A stretch of 64,000 nucleotides of DNA. Source: CAUPWF01 sp036656795. GTDB lineage: Bacteria > Bacillota > Clostridia > Lachnospirales > Lachnospiraceae. How positions within the stretch are numbered: position 1 is the first letter of the stretch; every line of letters begins with the position of its first letter. Below are positions 1 to 7,480 of the stretch, piece after piece. The stretch spans positions 43,154 through 107,153 of the forward strand of contig JAVXHR010000005.1 of assembly GCA_036656795.1 (NCBI GenBank). Direction: 5' to 3'. The notes below the pieces were generated by a model. The model ran no database searches. It saw only the letters and a list, made by a program, of their open reading frames with translations, and had not been told where the DNA came from. Made by a program: the position numbers and the translations under genes.

Positions 1-1334
1 GAACTGTCATTACAGGAACCTTACTGGCTGGAACCATTACAAAGGAAGATACGTTAGAGATGTATCCAATTGGCAAGGAGTGTAAGATCCGCAGCATTCA
101 AGTTCATGGTCAAGATGTAGAACGTTGCTATGCAGGGCAGAGGGTAGCAATAAATATATCCAATGCCAAGAAAAAAGAACTGCAAAGAGGATGCGTATTA
201 GCGCCTCCTAATAGTATGAAAAATACATTACTTTTAGATGTAAAGTTGAATATGTTATCGAATTCATTACGTGTATTAACTAATCATAGTAGATTGCATC
301 TTTATACAGGAACAAGTGAAATCTTATGTCGTGCAGTGCTGCTAGATAAGGAAGAATTGGGTCCAGGAGAAAGTGGCTATGTACAATTACGTCTAGAGGA
401 GGAAATTGCATTACGTCGAGGCGATAGATTTGTAGTGCGATTCTATTCTCCAATGGAAACGATTGGTGGTGGTATAGTATTAGAACCAAATCCAACAAAA
501 AAGAAACGATTTCAAGAAGATGCAATCACAGAATTGAGTAAGAAAGAGTCGGGATCTTCGGCAGATGTAATAGAGATGCATGTAAAACAACATGGAGATA
601 CCATGGTAACGTTAGCAGAATTAGCAAAGTTAACGGCACTTTCTATGGAAGAAGTGGTTTCTGATGTAGCACAATTGACAGAACAAGGAATCGTGCATAC
701 ATTTGCCATGAAGAAAGATACCTTTGTATGGCATCAAGATAGTGAGCAGGTTTCAAGAAAAGAACTGATACATGCATTACACACTTATCATAAGGAGCAC
801 CCATATCGTATTGGTATGAAAAAAGCAGAAGTACATATTACCTTCTTCAAGAAGATTAAATTAAATGTATTCGACCTTTATATTGCAACGCTTGTTGAGG
901 AAGGAATAATCAAACGCTCAGAAGAGTTTTTGGCATTACCGGATTATATGGTTCCGGAAGATGAGACATACGAGAACGTTGTTCGTATTATACAAACAAC
1001 GTTAGAGGAAGCACAATATGATTTTGCTAAATTTTCAGAGATTAATTTTAAAGGTATCGAACAAGGAGTTGTAACTGATATCTTGCTGTTGTTAATAGAG
1101 CGTGTAAAAGTAGTGAAGATAGCGGAAGATATGTATACCTTAAAAACATTGATAGACTACGCAGAAGAAGTTATTCGCAATAAATTAGAACAAAATCCGG
1201 TCATAACTATTGCGGAGGTACGTGATTTATTTGCAACCAGTAGGAAAAGTGCAAAGCCCATCTTGGAGTACATGGATAGCCAAAAAGTGACCAAGAAAAC
1301 AGGTGCAGAAAGCGAAAGGGTAGCATATATATGA
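1..1334 (+). CDS. selB: Selenocysteine-specific elongation factor SelB, 5'-truncated by the window edge
   Basis: SelB is the EF-Tu-like GTPase that brings Sec-tRNA(Sec) to UGA codons marked by a SECIS hairpin. The reading frame is open from base 3 without a start codon, so the gene begins outside the window; the ATG at 60 is internal. The first residues (VITGTLLAGTI) belong to the EF-Tu-like domain II. About 443 residues are visible, against roughly 620-640 for a whole SelB. The missing part is therefore the GTPase domain. The rest matches domain III and the C-terminal winged-helix repeats that bind SECIS. The stop overlaps the next start (ATGA). The tRNA-Sec gene and a UGA-containing prdB lie downstream, which fits a Sec-decoding locus. 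Confidence 0.93.
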   Translation, partial: TVITGTLLAGTITKEDTLEMYPIGKECKIRSIQVHGQDVERCYAGQRVAINISNAKKKELQRGCVLAPPNSMKNTLLLDVKLNMLSNSLRVLTNHSRLHLYTGTSEILCRAVLLDKEELGPGESGYVQLRLEEEIALRRGDRFVVRFYSPMETIGGGIVLEPNPTKKKRFQEDAITELSKKESGSSADVIEMHVKQHGDTMVTLAELAKLTALSMEEVVSDVAQLTEQGIVHTFAMKKDTFVWHQDSEQVSRKELIHALHTYHKEHPYRIGMKKAEVHITFFKKIKLNVFDLYIATLVEEGIIKRSEEFLALPDYMVPEDETYENVVRIIQTTLEEAQYDFAKFSEINFKGIEQGVVTDILLLLIERVKVVKIAEDMYTLKTLIDYAEEVIRNKLEQNPVITIAEVRDLFATSRKSAKPILEYMDSQKVTKKTGAESERVAYI

Positions 1335-2242
1335 ATTTAAAACAATTAGAGGCATTTGTGCAGGTAGCTGATAGTGGGAGCTTTTCAAAAGCGGCGAAAG
1401 AATTGTATCTGACGCAACCAACTATTAGTGCTCATATTGCTTCTTTGGAAAAAGAGTTAAATGCACGCTTGTTTGTTCGAAATACAAAAGAAGTAAATCT
1501 ATCTCAAGATGGAGATAAGTTGTATGAGTATGCCCGAGCGATGATAGATATGGAGAAGAAAATCGAACAAGTTTTTTCTCTGGAGAAAGAACAGAGTTCA
1601 CAGTATATTACAATTGCTGCTTCTACTATACCTGCGCAGTATTTGCTTCCAAGAATATTGGCGAGGTTTAATGAAAAATATCCAATGGAACAATTTAAAG
1701 TAATGGAGATGGACAGTAGTCGGGTGGTAGAGCATGTGGTTGCAAATTCTATAGACGTAGGATTTACAGGGACAATGTTAGAGAAAAAGCATTGTAAATA
1801 TATTCCGTTTTATCATGATGAATTGGTGATAATCACACCCAATACTGAAAAATATCAAAAAATCAGGGAAGAACAAACAGATATTAACTGGTTGTGTGAA
1901 GAATCAATTCTGATGCGAGAAGAAGGGTCCGGAACCAGAAAAGAAGCTGAAAAGCAACTGAAAAAAAGTGGAATTAGTATGTCTATGCTTAATGTTGTTG
2001 CAAGTATAGAAAATCCGGAGACTATAAAAAAATCCGTTGCAAATGGAATGGGAATCTCAGTCATCTCAAAGTTGGCTGCACAAGAAGAGATAGAGGGCGG
2101 CCGAATGTTGAGCTTTTCCCTACCAATAGTAGATGGTGGACGAAGTATTAATGTTGTCTATAATCGCAATTATCAAATGTCACGATTGACAGAAAAATTT
2201 TTAAGAGTTGTAAAGGAAGTTTATCAGTATGATAAAAAATAG
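1331..2242 (+). CDS. LysR-family transcriptional regulator (selenium-locus type)
   Basis: This is a 303-residue LysR-type regulator. The N-terminal winged helix-turn-helix covers about residues 1-60 (AFVQVADSGSFSKAAKEL, then TQPTISAHI). A type-2 periplasmic-binding-protein-like effector domain follows from about residue 90 (ITIAASTIPAQYLLP). The start ATG overlaps the selB stop by four bases, so the two are translationally coupled. The location between selB and a selenium-uptake cluster suggests it controls selenium or sulfur genes. LysR regulators associated with selenium metabolism are known in clostridia. The effector is not visible from sequence. Confidence 0.85.
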   Translation: MNLKQLEAFVQVADSGSFSKAAKELYLTQPTISAHIASLEKELNARLFVRNTKEVNLSQDGDKLYEYARAMIDMEKKIEQVFSLEKEQSSQYITIAASTIPAQYLLPRILARFNEKYPMEQFKVMEMDSSRVVEHVVANSIDVGFTGTMLEKKHCKYIPFYHDELVIITPNTEKYQKIREEQTDINWLCEESILMREEGSGTRKEAEKQLKKSGISMSMLNVVASIENPETIKKSVANGMGISVISKLAAQEEIEGGRMLSFSLPIVDGGRSINVVYNRNYQMSRLTEKFLRVVKEVYQYDKK

Positions 2243-2279
2243 TTAGCAATGGGTATAAATTATTGTGAAAATCAAATAT

Positions 2280-2321
2280 AAAAGCGCCACTTATAGATAA
2301 TACAAATAAGTGGCGCTTTTA
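2280..2321 (+). terminator. Intrinsic terminator after selB-lysR
   Basis: There is a perfect 15-bp stem (2280-2294 with 2306-2320), an 11-nt loop, and T residues running through the 3' arm. It lies 38 bases after the LysR stop and separates selB-lysR from the desulfurase operon. Confidence 0.85.
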
Positions 2322-2396
2322 TATTGAAAGAAGCAATTAGACTATAGGAATGACAAGCATTATACTAATAAGTAGAAAGAATAAAGGAGTAGGACT

Positions 2397-3536
2397 ATGA
2401 TATATATGGATAATGCAGCTACGACAATGCACAAACCAAAAGAAGTAATTGCTGCAGTCGTAGAAGCTATGGAATCGATGGGAAATGCAGGACGTGGTGC
2501 GCATGCGGCATCGCTGGACGCATCTCGGATAATTTATAATACAAGAGAACAATTAAGTGATTTATTTGGAGCAAACAATCCAAAGCAAATTGCATTTACG
2601 TGCAATTCAACAGAAAGTTTAAATATTGCAATTAAAGGAACGTTATCAAAAGGTGATCATGTAATTACAACGATGTTAGAGCATAATTCAGTACTTCGGC
2701 CATTGTATGAGATGGAAAAGCAAGGGGTAGAGCTAACAATTGTGTCAAGTAATAAAAAAGGTGTTGTATCATATGAAGAAATAGAATCTGCGATACAATC
2801 CAATACAAAAGCAATTGTCTGTACGCATGGATCAAATCTAACGGGAAATATTGTGGATATTCGGCATATAGGTAGGATTGCGAAACAATACAAGCTTCTT
2901 TTTATTGTAGATGCATCACAGACCGCAGGTGTGGTTCCTATTGATGTAAAAGAGATGAACATTGATATTCTATGCTTTACAGGGCATAAAGGATTATTGG
3001 GTCCACAAGGAACCGGTGGAATGTATGTACGTGAAGGAATAACAGTTGCACCACTAAAAAGTGGTGGCAGTGGGATATTAACATATAGCAAATCTCACCC
3101 AAGCGAGATGCCGACAGCATTAGAGGCCGGGACGTTAAATGGACATGGACTTGCAGGATTGCATGCGGCGTTAATGTACCTGAATACATATGGAATGGAA
3201 AAAATTCGCCAAATAGAACAGACATATATGTGGAAATTTTATAATGGAATTAAGGATATTCCAAATATTAAAATATATGGTGATTTTGAAACGAAAGAAC
3301 GTTGTGCAATAGTGACATTAAATATTGGTGATTATGATTCTTCTGAAGTGAGTGATGAACTTCTTACATTATATGAAATATCTACGCGACCGGGAGCACA
3401 CTGTGCGCCACTTATGCATGAGGCTTTGGGAACAGTAGAACAAGGGGCAGTAAGGTTCAGCTTTTCACATTACAACACAGAAGAAGAAATCAATATTGCG
3501 ATTCAAGCAATTAAAGAATTATCCGTTGAAGAATAG
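2397..3536 (+). CDS. Cysteine desulfurase-like / selenocysteine lyase-like aminotransferase class V enzyme
   Basis: This is a 379-residue PLP enzyme of the NifS/SufS superfamily. The Schiff-base lysine is K198 in FTGHKGLLGPQ. The likely catalytic cysteine is C336 in RPGAHCAPL. The N-terminal YMDNAATT motif is typical of the family. Such enzymes take S or Se from cysteine or selenocysteine and pass it to carrier proteins. A YedE permease and two small thiol carriers follow, as in selenium gene clusters of clostridia and enterococci. A role in Se mobilisation is therefore more likely than general Fe-S assembly. The RBS is AAGGAGTAGG just before the ATG. Selectivity for Se over S cannot be read from sequence. 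Confidence 0.85.
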   Translation: MIYMDNAATTMHKPKEVIAAVVEAMESMGNAGRGAHAASLDASRIIYNTREQLSDLFGANNPKQIAFTCNSTESLNIAIKGTLSKGDHVITTMLEHNSVLRPLYEMEKQGVELTIVSSNKKGVVSYEEIESAIQSNTKAIVCTHGSNLTGNIVDIRHIGRIAKQYKLLFIVDASQTAGVVPIDVKEMNIDILCFTGHKGLLGPQGTGGMYVREGITVAPLKSGGSGILTYSKSHPSEMPTALEAGTLNGHGLAGLHAALMYLNTYGMEKIRQIEQTYMWKFYNGIKDIPNIKIYGDFETKERCAIVTLNIGDYDSSEVSDELLTLYEISTRPGAHCAPLMHEALGTVEQGAVRFSFSHYNTEEEINIAIQAIKELSVEE

Positions 3537-3565
3537 ACGGATGAGAGAAAGAGGAGGATACACAC

Positions 3566-4621
3566 GTGAATTTATCAGATTCAAAGAAAAAATTGGCATT
3601 AGCAGGTGTAGTATGTGGCTTGGTAGCGGCGGCATTGGCATACTTTGGAAATCCAGCTAATATGGCAATCTGTATCGCATGTTTTGTGCGTGATACAGCA
3701 GGAGCATTGGGAATGCATCAGGCAGCGGTTGTGCAGTATGCAAGACCTGAGATTGTCGGTATTGTATTGGGTGCATTTTTGATTTCAATTGCTACAAAGG
3801 AATACCGATCTACGGGTGGTTCTTCACCGATGACACGGTTTGTACTCGGCATGGTTATCATGATTGGTTCTTTGGTCTTTTTGGGATGCCCATTACGCAT
3901 GGTAATTCGTATGTCAGCAGGAGATTTAAATGCATATGTAGCATTGATTGGATTTGTAGCAGGAATTGCAACCGGAGCATATGCCCTGAAAAAAGGATTT
4001 AGTTTAGGAAGAGCGCATGAAACGAATGCAATGAGTGGAGCTATTTTATCAGCAATGATGGTAGTAATCTTAGCATTAGCGGTGGGAACTACATTATTAA
4101 TTAGCAGTAAAGAAGGTCCTGGAAGTATGCATGCGCCAATTATCATAGCATTGATTGGTGGATTGATATTTGGAGCATTTGCACAGAAATCAAGAATGTG
4201 TTTTGCAGGAAGTATTCGTGACGTGATTCTCATGAAAAATTTTGATCTACTTACTGTTATTGCTGGGTTATTTGTAGTGATGCTTATCTATAATATTGCA
4301 ACAGGCAATTTCCATGCAAGCTTTGTTGGACAACCAATTGCACATACAGAACATATCTGGAATATCTTGGGAATGTATGCGGTTGGATTGGCGGCAGTGT
4401 TGGCTGGAGGATGTCCACTTCGCCAATTGGTACTTGCGGGGCAAGGTTCCTCAGATGCGGGAGTAACGGTGCTCGGTTTATTTGCAGGAGCCGCGGTTTG
4501 CCATAATTTCGGACTTGCTTCTAGTGGAGAAGGCACGACGCCTGCAGGACGTATTGCATGTATCCTATGTATTTTAGTGTTGCTTGTAATTGCGTTTGTA
4601 GGGAACAAAAGAAAATCATAG
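3566..4621 (+). CDS. yedE: YedE-family putative selenium transporter
   Basis: This is a 351-residue polytopic membrane protein of the YeeE/YedE family with about ten hydrophobic segments. It starts at GTG with a strong GAGGAGG site 7-8 bases upstream. Two family cysteine motifs are visible, one near the middle (GCPLRMVIR) and one near the C-terminus (GGCPLRQLV); another cysteine lies in RMCFAGSIRDV. These resemble the thiol relay seen in YeeE thiosulfate channels. The gene sits 29 bases after the desulfurase-like gene and before the YedF-like carrier. That order (transporter plus TusA-like carrier) is typical of selenium loci. The substrate is inferred from context. Confidence 0.85.
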   Translation: MNLSDSKKKLALAGVVCGLVAAALAYFGNPANMAICIACFVRDTAGALGMHQAAVVQYARPEIVGIVLGAFLISIATKEYRSTGGSSPMTRFVLGMVIMIGSLVFLGCPLRMVIRMSAGDLNAYVALIGFVAGIATGAYALKKGFSLGRAHETNAMSGAILSAMMVVILALAVGTTLLISSKEGPGSMHAPIIIALIGGLIFGAFAQKSRMCFAGSIRDVILMKNFDLLTVIAGLFVVMLIYNIATGNFHASFVGQPIAHTEHIWNILGMYAVGLAAVLAGGCPLRQLVLAGQGSSDAGVTVLGLFAGAAVCHNFGLASSGEGTTPAGRIACILCILVLLVIAFVGNKRKS

Positions 4622-4679
4622 ATGACAAGTGTAGATTTTGCATAAAGAATATGCTATTCTAGGAAAGAAGGTAAATAAC

Positions 4680-4883
4680 ATGAAAGAAGTAGATGCAAGA
4701 GGTCTTTCTTGCCCAGAGCCACTTATGATGACTGCTGCGATACTGAAAGAAACGAAAGAACCGGTTAAAGTATTGGTGTCAGAACCACATCAGAAGACCA
4801 ATATAGAAAAGTACGCAAAAGATCATGGGAAAAAGGCTGTAACGATAGAAAAGGACTCGGAATTCGAAATTGTGATAGAATAA
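4680..4883 (+). CDS. YedF/TusA-like sulfur- or selenium-carrier protein (short form)
   Basis: This is a 67-residue SirA/TusA-fold protein with the diagnostic CPEP motif at residues 11-14 (DARGLSCPEPLM). I choose the ATG at 4680 over an in-frame TTG at 4638, because the family's N-terminal strand begins at MKEVDARG and an AAGAAGG sits upstream. Selenium-associated YedF proteins usually carry a second DsrE-like domain and are about 190 residues; this one contains only the TusA-like domain. It is placed between YedE and a DUF3343 gene with one base between stop and next start. It probably receives persulfide or perselenide from the desulfurase. Confidence 0.85.
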   Translation: MKEVDARGLSCPEPLMMTAAILKETKEPVKVLVSEPHQKTNIEKYAKDHGKKAVTIEKDSEFEIVIE

Positions 4884-4884
4884 T

Positions 4885-5121
4885 ATGAAAAGAAAAGAAT
4901 TAAAGTTAGTGATTACATTTCATACAACGGCAGATGCAATGCATATGGAAAAATCTTGTAAAGAACATAAAGTGGCAGGTCGTCTGATTCCGGTTCCAAG
5001 GGCGATTTCAGCGGGGTGTGGTTTATCTTGGTGTGCAGAATTGGCAGAGCGGGAGAATCTTTGCAGCATGATGCAATTGGTAGGGATTGAAGAGGAAGAC
5101 ATGCATGAATGCTTGGTATAA
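4885..5121 (+). CDS. DUF3343 family putative Se/S carrier
   Basis: This is a 78-residue protein of the DUF3343 group. It resembles the thiol-carrier domain fused to some selenium proteins. The characteristic stretch is SAGCGLSWCAE, with cysteines at residues 45 and 50; a further cysteine is at 25. The start follows the YedF-like stop by one base, so the pair is translationally coupled. It may take the place of the missing second domain of YedF. The function is inferred from family and context only. Confidence 0.75.
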   Translation: MKRKELKLVITFHTTADAMHMEKSCKEHKVAGRLIPVPRAISAGCGLSWCAELAERENLCSMMQLVGIEEEDMHECLV

Positions 5122-5124
5122 CAA

Positions 5125-5170
5125 TATAAAATGGTGGTGTAACCTCTTTTGGTTACGCCACCATTTTATA
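5125..5170. terminator. Bidirectional terminator between convergent genes
   Basis: A 20-bp stem (5125-5144 with 5151-5170) with one G-T pair and a 6-nt loop lies four bases after the DUF3343 stop. Its A/T-rich ends give a U-run on either strand. It also lies downstream of the convergent TetR gene. Confidence 0.85.
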
Positions 5171-5220
5171 TCAAAAGCAAAGAGAAGTGCAGAATACTGT
5201 ACCACAATGTATTTGTATAC

Positions 5221-5808
5221 CTATAGTCCTAGTTTGAACCGCTCTAGCAAATGTGGTAATAATAGGTCGCTATATTCTGAAAGAGAATATTTTCCTTTAC
5301 ACAATGCCCAATCATAGAGAAGTGCACGTTCAAACATGGCATAGATTTTGACGATTTCTTTTGCAGTGCTTGTATTTTTAAATTCACCACGTTCTAAAGC
5401 TTCTTCTACAATCTGCGTGACCCATGTAAAATAATATCGTTTGTTATCTAAGAGAGAACGTTTATCTTTGGTAACTAATTGTGAGGAATAAAGTGATGCT
5501 AGCAACTGGATATCCACGCTTGTCTCTATCATATAGAAAAGCTCGTGATTTAGAAACAGTAGTTTGTCATAAGCAGGTAGCTTGGGATCGACAATACCGG
5601 AGAGTTCTACATACTTTTCATCAAATAAGTAAGAAAGAGAGCTGAGTAATGAATCTTTTCCTTTAAAGTAATGATAAAATGTACCTTTTGAAGTTTTTGA
5701 AGCGGCAATGATGTCATCAACTGTAGTCTTATCGTATCCTTTTTTGTAGAATAGATTCCAAGCGGATTTTACAATTCTGCTTTTGGTTGATTGCCTTTTA
5801 CGTGGCAT
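5221..5808 (-). CDS. TetR/AcrR-family transcriptional regulator
   Basis: This is a 195-residue TetR-type repressor. The helix-turn-helix lies at about residues 10-55 (GYDKTTVDDIIAASKTSKGTFYHYF), the most conserved part of the family. The C-terminal ligand domain is not diagnostic. It lies downstream of proline racemase on the same strand but is separated by an intrinsic terminator, so it is probably a separate or read-through unit. The target is unknown; the racemase is an obvious neighbour to test. Confidence 0.85.
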   Translation of the reverse strand: MPRKRQSTKSRIVKSAWNLFYKKGYDKTTVDDIIAASKTSKGTFYHYFKGKDSLLSSLSYLFDEKYVELSGIVDPKLPAYDKLLFLNHELFYMIETSVDIQLLASLYSSQLVTKDKRSLLDNKRYYFTWVTQIVEEALERGEFKNTSTAKEIVKIYAMFERALLYDWALCKGKYSLSEYSDLLLPHLLERFKLGL

Positions 5809-5839
5809 CGGAGATCACGTCCTTTTGTGAATTTCTATA

Positions 5840-5875
5840 TAAATAAAAGCGGATTATACAATCCGCTTTTATTAG
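5840..5875 (-). terminator. Intrinsic terminator after prdF
   Basis: A perfect 14-bp stem (5842-5855 with 5860-5873) with a 4-nt loop is followed on the minus strand by a T-rich tract. It lies 33 bases after the prdF stop codon. Confidence 0.85.
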
Positions 5876-5906
5876 TTATGTTGTTAGATAGTTTAGATAT
5901 GAAATC

Positions 5907-6935
5907 TTAACCTACTTGGAAACCATATTTTAATGGATCATCAGCATCAATAACATATGTAGCTTCTCCAGTTACGTAAGCACTACCTGTAATTTGTGGA
6001 ATAACAGCTTTAAAGTCACCAACTGTTGTTTCTTCTTTAATGACACCAGTAAAACGAGAACCGATAAAGCTTTCATATACGTATTTCTCGCCAACACCAA
6101 TTTCACCTTTTGCATAAAGATAACCAAGTTTAGCACTTGTACCTGTACCACATGGAGAACGGTCAGCCATTTTATCACCAAAGATTACAACGTTTCTCAT
6201 ATCACAACCAGGAGTTGTTGTTGGACAATATAATTCGGATAAATCACAAGTTGTAATGTCTAATGTAGGATGTTGAATTTCAACTTCTTTATTAACGTTT
6301 TCCATTAATTTCATACCGAAATCAGTAAGTGCAGGAATTGTCTTAGGCTCTACATTCATTCCGAGTTGTGTGATATCACATAAAGCGAAGAAACTTCCAC
6401 CAAAAGAAATGTCATATTTAATTTCTTTTCCATCAATTACTGTAGTAAGGTTTTCTTTATAAAGAAATGCAGGAACGTTTGTCAATGTTACACTTACTAC
6501 TTTGCCATTCTTTACTTCTGCTTTTGTACGAATGATTCCGGCAGGAGCTTCAAGAACTACTTCTGTGTAAGGCTCAACAGCAGGAACAAGACCGGACTCA
6601 ATAATTGCAGTTACAGAACCGATTGTTCCGTGTCCACACATGTTTAAGTATTCGCCAGTATCCATAAAGTACACACCAAAATCAGCTTCCTTACTTACTG
6701 GTTCTGTAATGTAGGCACCGAACATATCATGATGTCCACGAGGCTCGAACATAAGAGCTTGACGGTATTTGTCATGATTTTTTGCAAGGTCATGTTTACG
6801 TTCGATCATAGTATCACCTTTTAACTCTGGAAAACCTGAGAAGATAACACGTGTAAACTCACCTACTGTGTGTGTGTCGATTACTTTGAAGGATGCTTCA
6901 AAAGCATCTTTGTTGATTTTTGGATTGATTTCCAT
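5907..6935 (-). CDS. prdF: Proline racemase
   Basis: This 342-residue enzyme interconverts L- and D-proline without a cofactor, supplying D-proline to the reductase encoded nearby. Both catalytic cysteines are present: C100 in LNMCGHGT and C262 in DRSPCGTGTS. The related trans-3-hydroxyproline dehydratases have Thr at one of these sites, so that reaction is unlikely; 4-hydroxyproline epimerase remains possible. The context of prdA/prdB favours proline. The start has an AAGGAGGT site. The gene is divergent from tRNA-Sec and the prd operon, with its own promoter and a leader of about 165 bases containing two inverted repeats. A terminator follows. Confidence 0.92.
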   Translation of the reverse strand: MEINPKINKDAFEASFKVIDTHTVGEFTRVIFSGFPELKGDTMIERKHDLAKNHDKYRQALMFEPRGHHDMFGAYITEPVSKEADFGVYFMDTGEYLNMCGHGTIGSVTAIIESGLVPAVEPYTEVVLEAPAGIIRTKAEVKNGKVVSVTLTNVPAFLYKENLTTVIDGKEIKYDISFGGSFFALCDITQLGMNVEPKTIPALTDFGMKLMENVNKEVEIQHPTLDITTCDLSELYCPTTTPGCDMRNVVIFGDKMADRSPCGTGTSAKLGYLYAKGEIGVGEKYVYESFIGSRFTGVIKEETTVGDFKAVIPQITGSAYVTGEATYVIDADDPLKYGFQVG

Positions 6936-6963
6936 ATCAATACCTCCTTATAATTGTTTGTTC

Positions 6964-7021
6964 CTATAGACGCTATCTATAGATGTTTATTAAAGCAACT
7001 CGAAAACCCTATGCTTTCGAG
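6964..7021 (-). promoter_or_regulatory. Two hairpins in the prdF 5' leader
   Basis: Between the predicted prdF start site and its RBS there are two perfect inverted repeats. One has 7-bp arms at 6964-6970 and 6976-6982 with a 5-nt loop. The other has 7-bp arms at 6999-7005 and 7015-7021 with a 9-nt loop. Neither is followed by a good T-run on the minus strand. They could be a protein binding site or an RNA regulatory element. I do not recognise a known riboswitch here. Confidence 0.4.
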
Positions 7022-7107
7022 GTGTCTTTCCACATTCAAAACGCCAATTGTGACAAAAAAATAACGAGTAGACCACGTTCTAGTATCAAGTTCAGTTTCT
7101 ATAATTT

Positions 7108-7136
7108 ATTATGTCCTAAATTACTTGAAAAGTCAA
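7108..7136 (-). promoter_or_regulatory. prdF: Sigma-A promoter for prdF
   Basis: On the minus strand, the -35 box TTGACT (7131-7136) and the -10 box CATAAT (7108-7113) are separated by exactly 17 bases. The predicted start is near 7101. Confidence 0.6.
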
Positions 7137-7183
7137 TGATAATTTGATAAAATAAAATTAATCTAAAAACTAGTAAAACCATC

Positions 7184-7212
7184 TTGAAATATGACAAAAC
7201 ATGTGTTACAGT
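7184..7212 (+). promoter_or_regulatory. selC: Promoter for tRNA-Sec
   Basis: TTGAAA (7184-7189), a 17-base spacer and TACAGT (7207-7212) lie 24 bases before the tRNA. The match is moderate. No terminator is visible after the tRNA, so this promoter could also feed prdC. Confidence 0.5.
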
Positions 7213-7235
7213 GAAGGGGCATGAGAAGTCAGCCT

Positions 7236-7333
7236 GGGGGTAGATGGGTAACTGGTGTGCCTCCTAGTCTTCAAAACTAGTGTTGGGCGTTAGTAGCGTC
7301 CTGGGTGGGTTCGATTCCCACATACCTCCGCCA
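7236..7333 (+). tRNA. selC: tRNA-Sec (anticodon UCA)
   Basis: This 98-nt tRNA has the selenocysteine hallmarks. The anticodon is TCA at 7271-7273 in a CTTCAAA loop closed by CTAGT/ACTAG. There is a long variable arm, an extended acceptor of eight positions (7236-7243 with 7322-7329), a T-arm GTGGG-TTCGATT-CCCAC, discriminator G, and an encoded CCA end. The eighth acceptor pair is G-A rather than a Watson-Crick pair. It lies between prdF and the prd operon, 147 bases before prdC. Confidence 0.95.
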
Positions 7334-7372
7334 AATGTTAAAAAATAGACTAGGATTTTATGATTATAAATA

Positions 7373-7401
7373 TTGCATTAAGTATAGAAGAAAACTATAA
7401 G
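7373..7401 (+). promoter_or_regulatory. prdC: Possible weak promoter before prdC
   Basis: TTGCAT (7373-7378), 17 bases and TATAAG (7396-7401) precede prdC by about 80 bases. The -35 match is poor. No sigma-54 (-24/-12, TGGCAC-N5-TTGC) element is seen here, although prd operons in other clostridia use one with PrdR. Confidence 0.35.
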
Positions 7402-7480
7402 TGAAGATTATGAAAAAAATAAGCAAGCGGAGAGGGACTCAGCTTTTAACTTATTAATAAAATAAAAAGGAGAACGTGTC

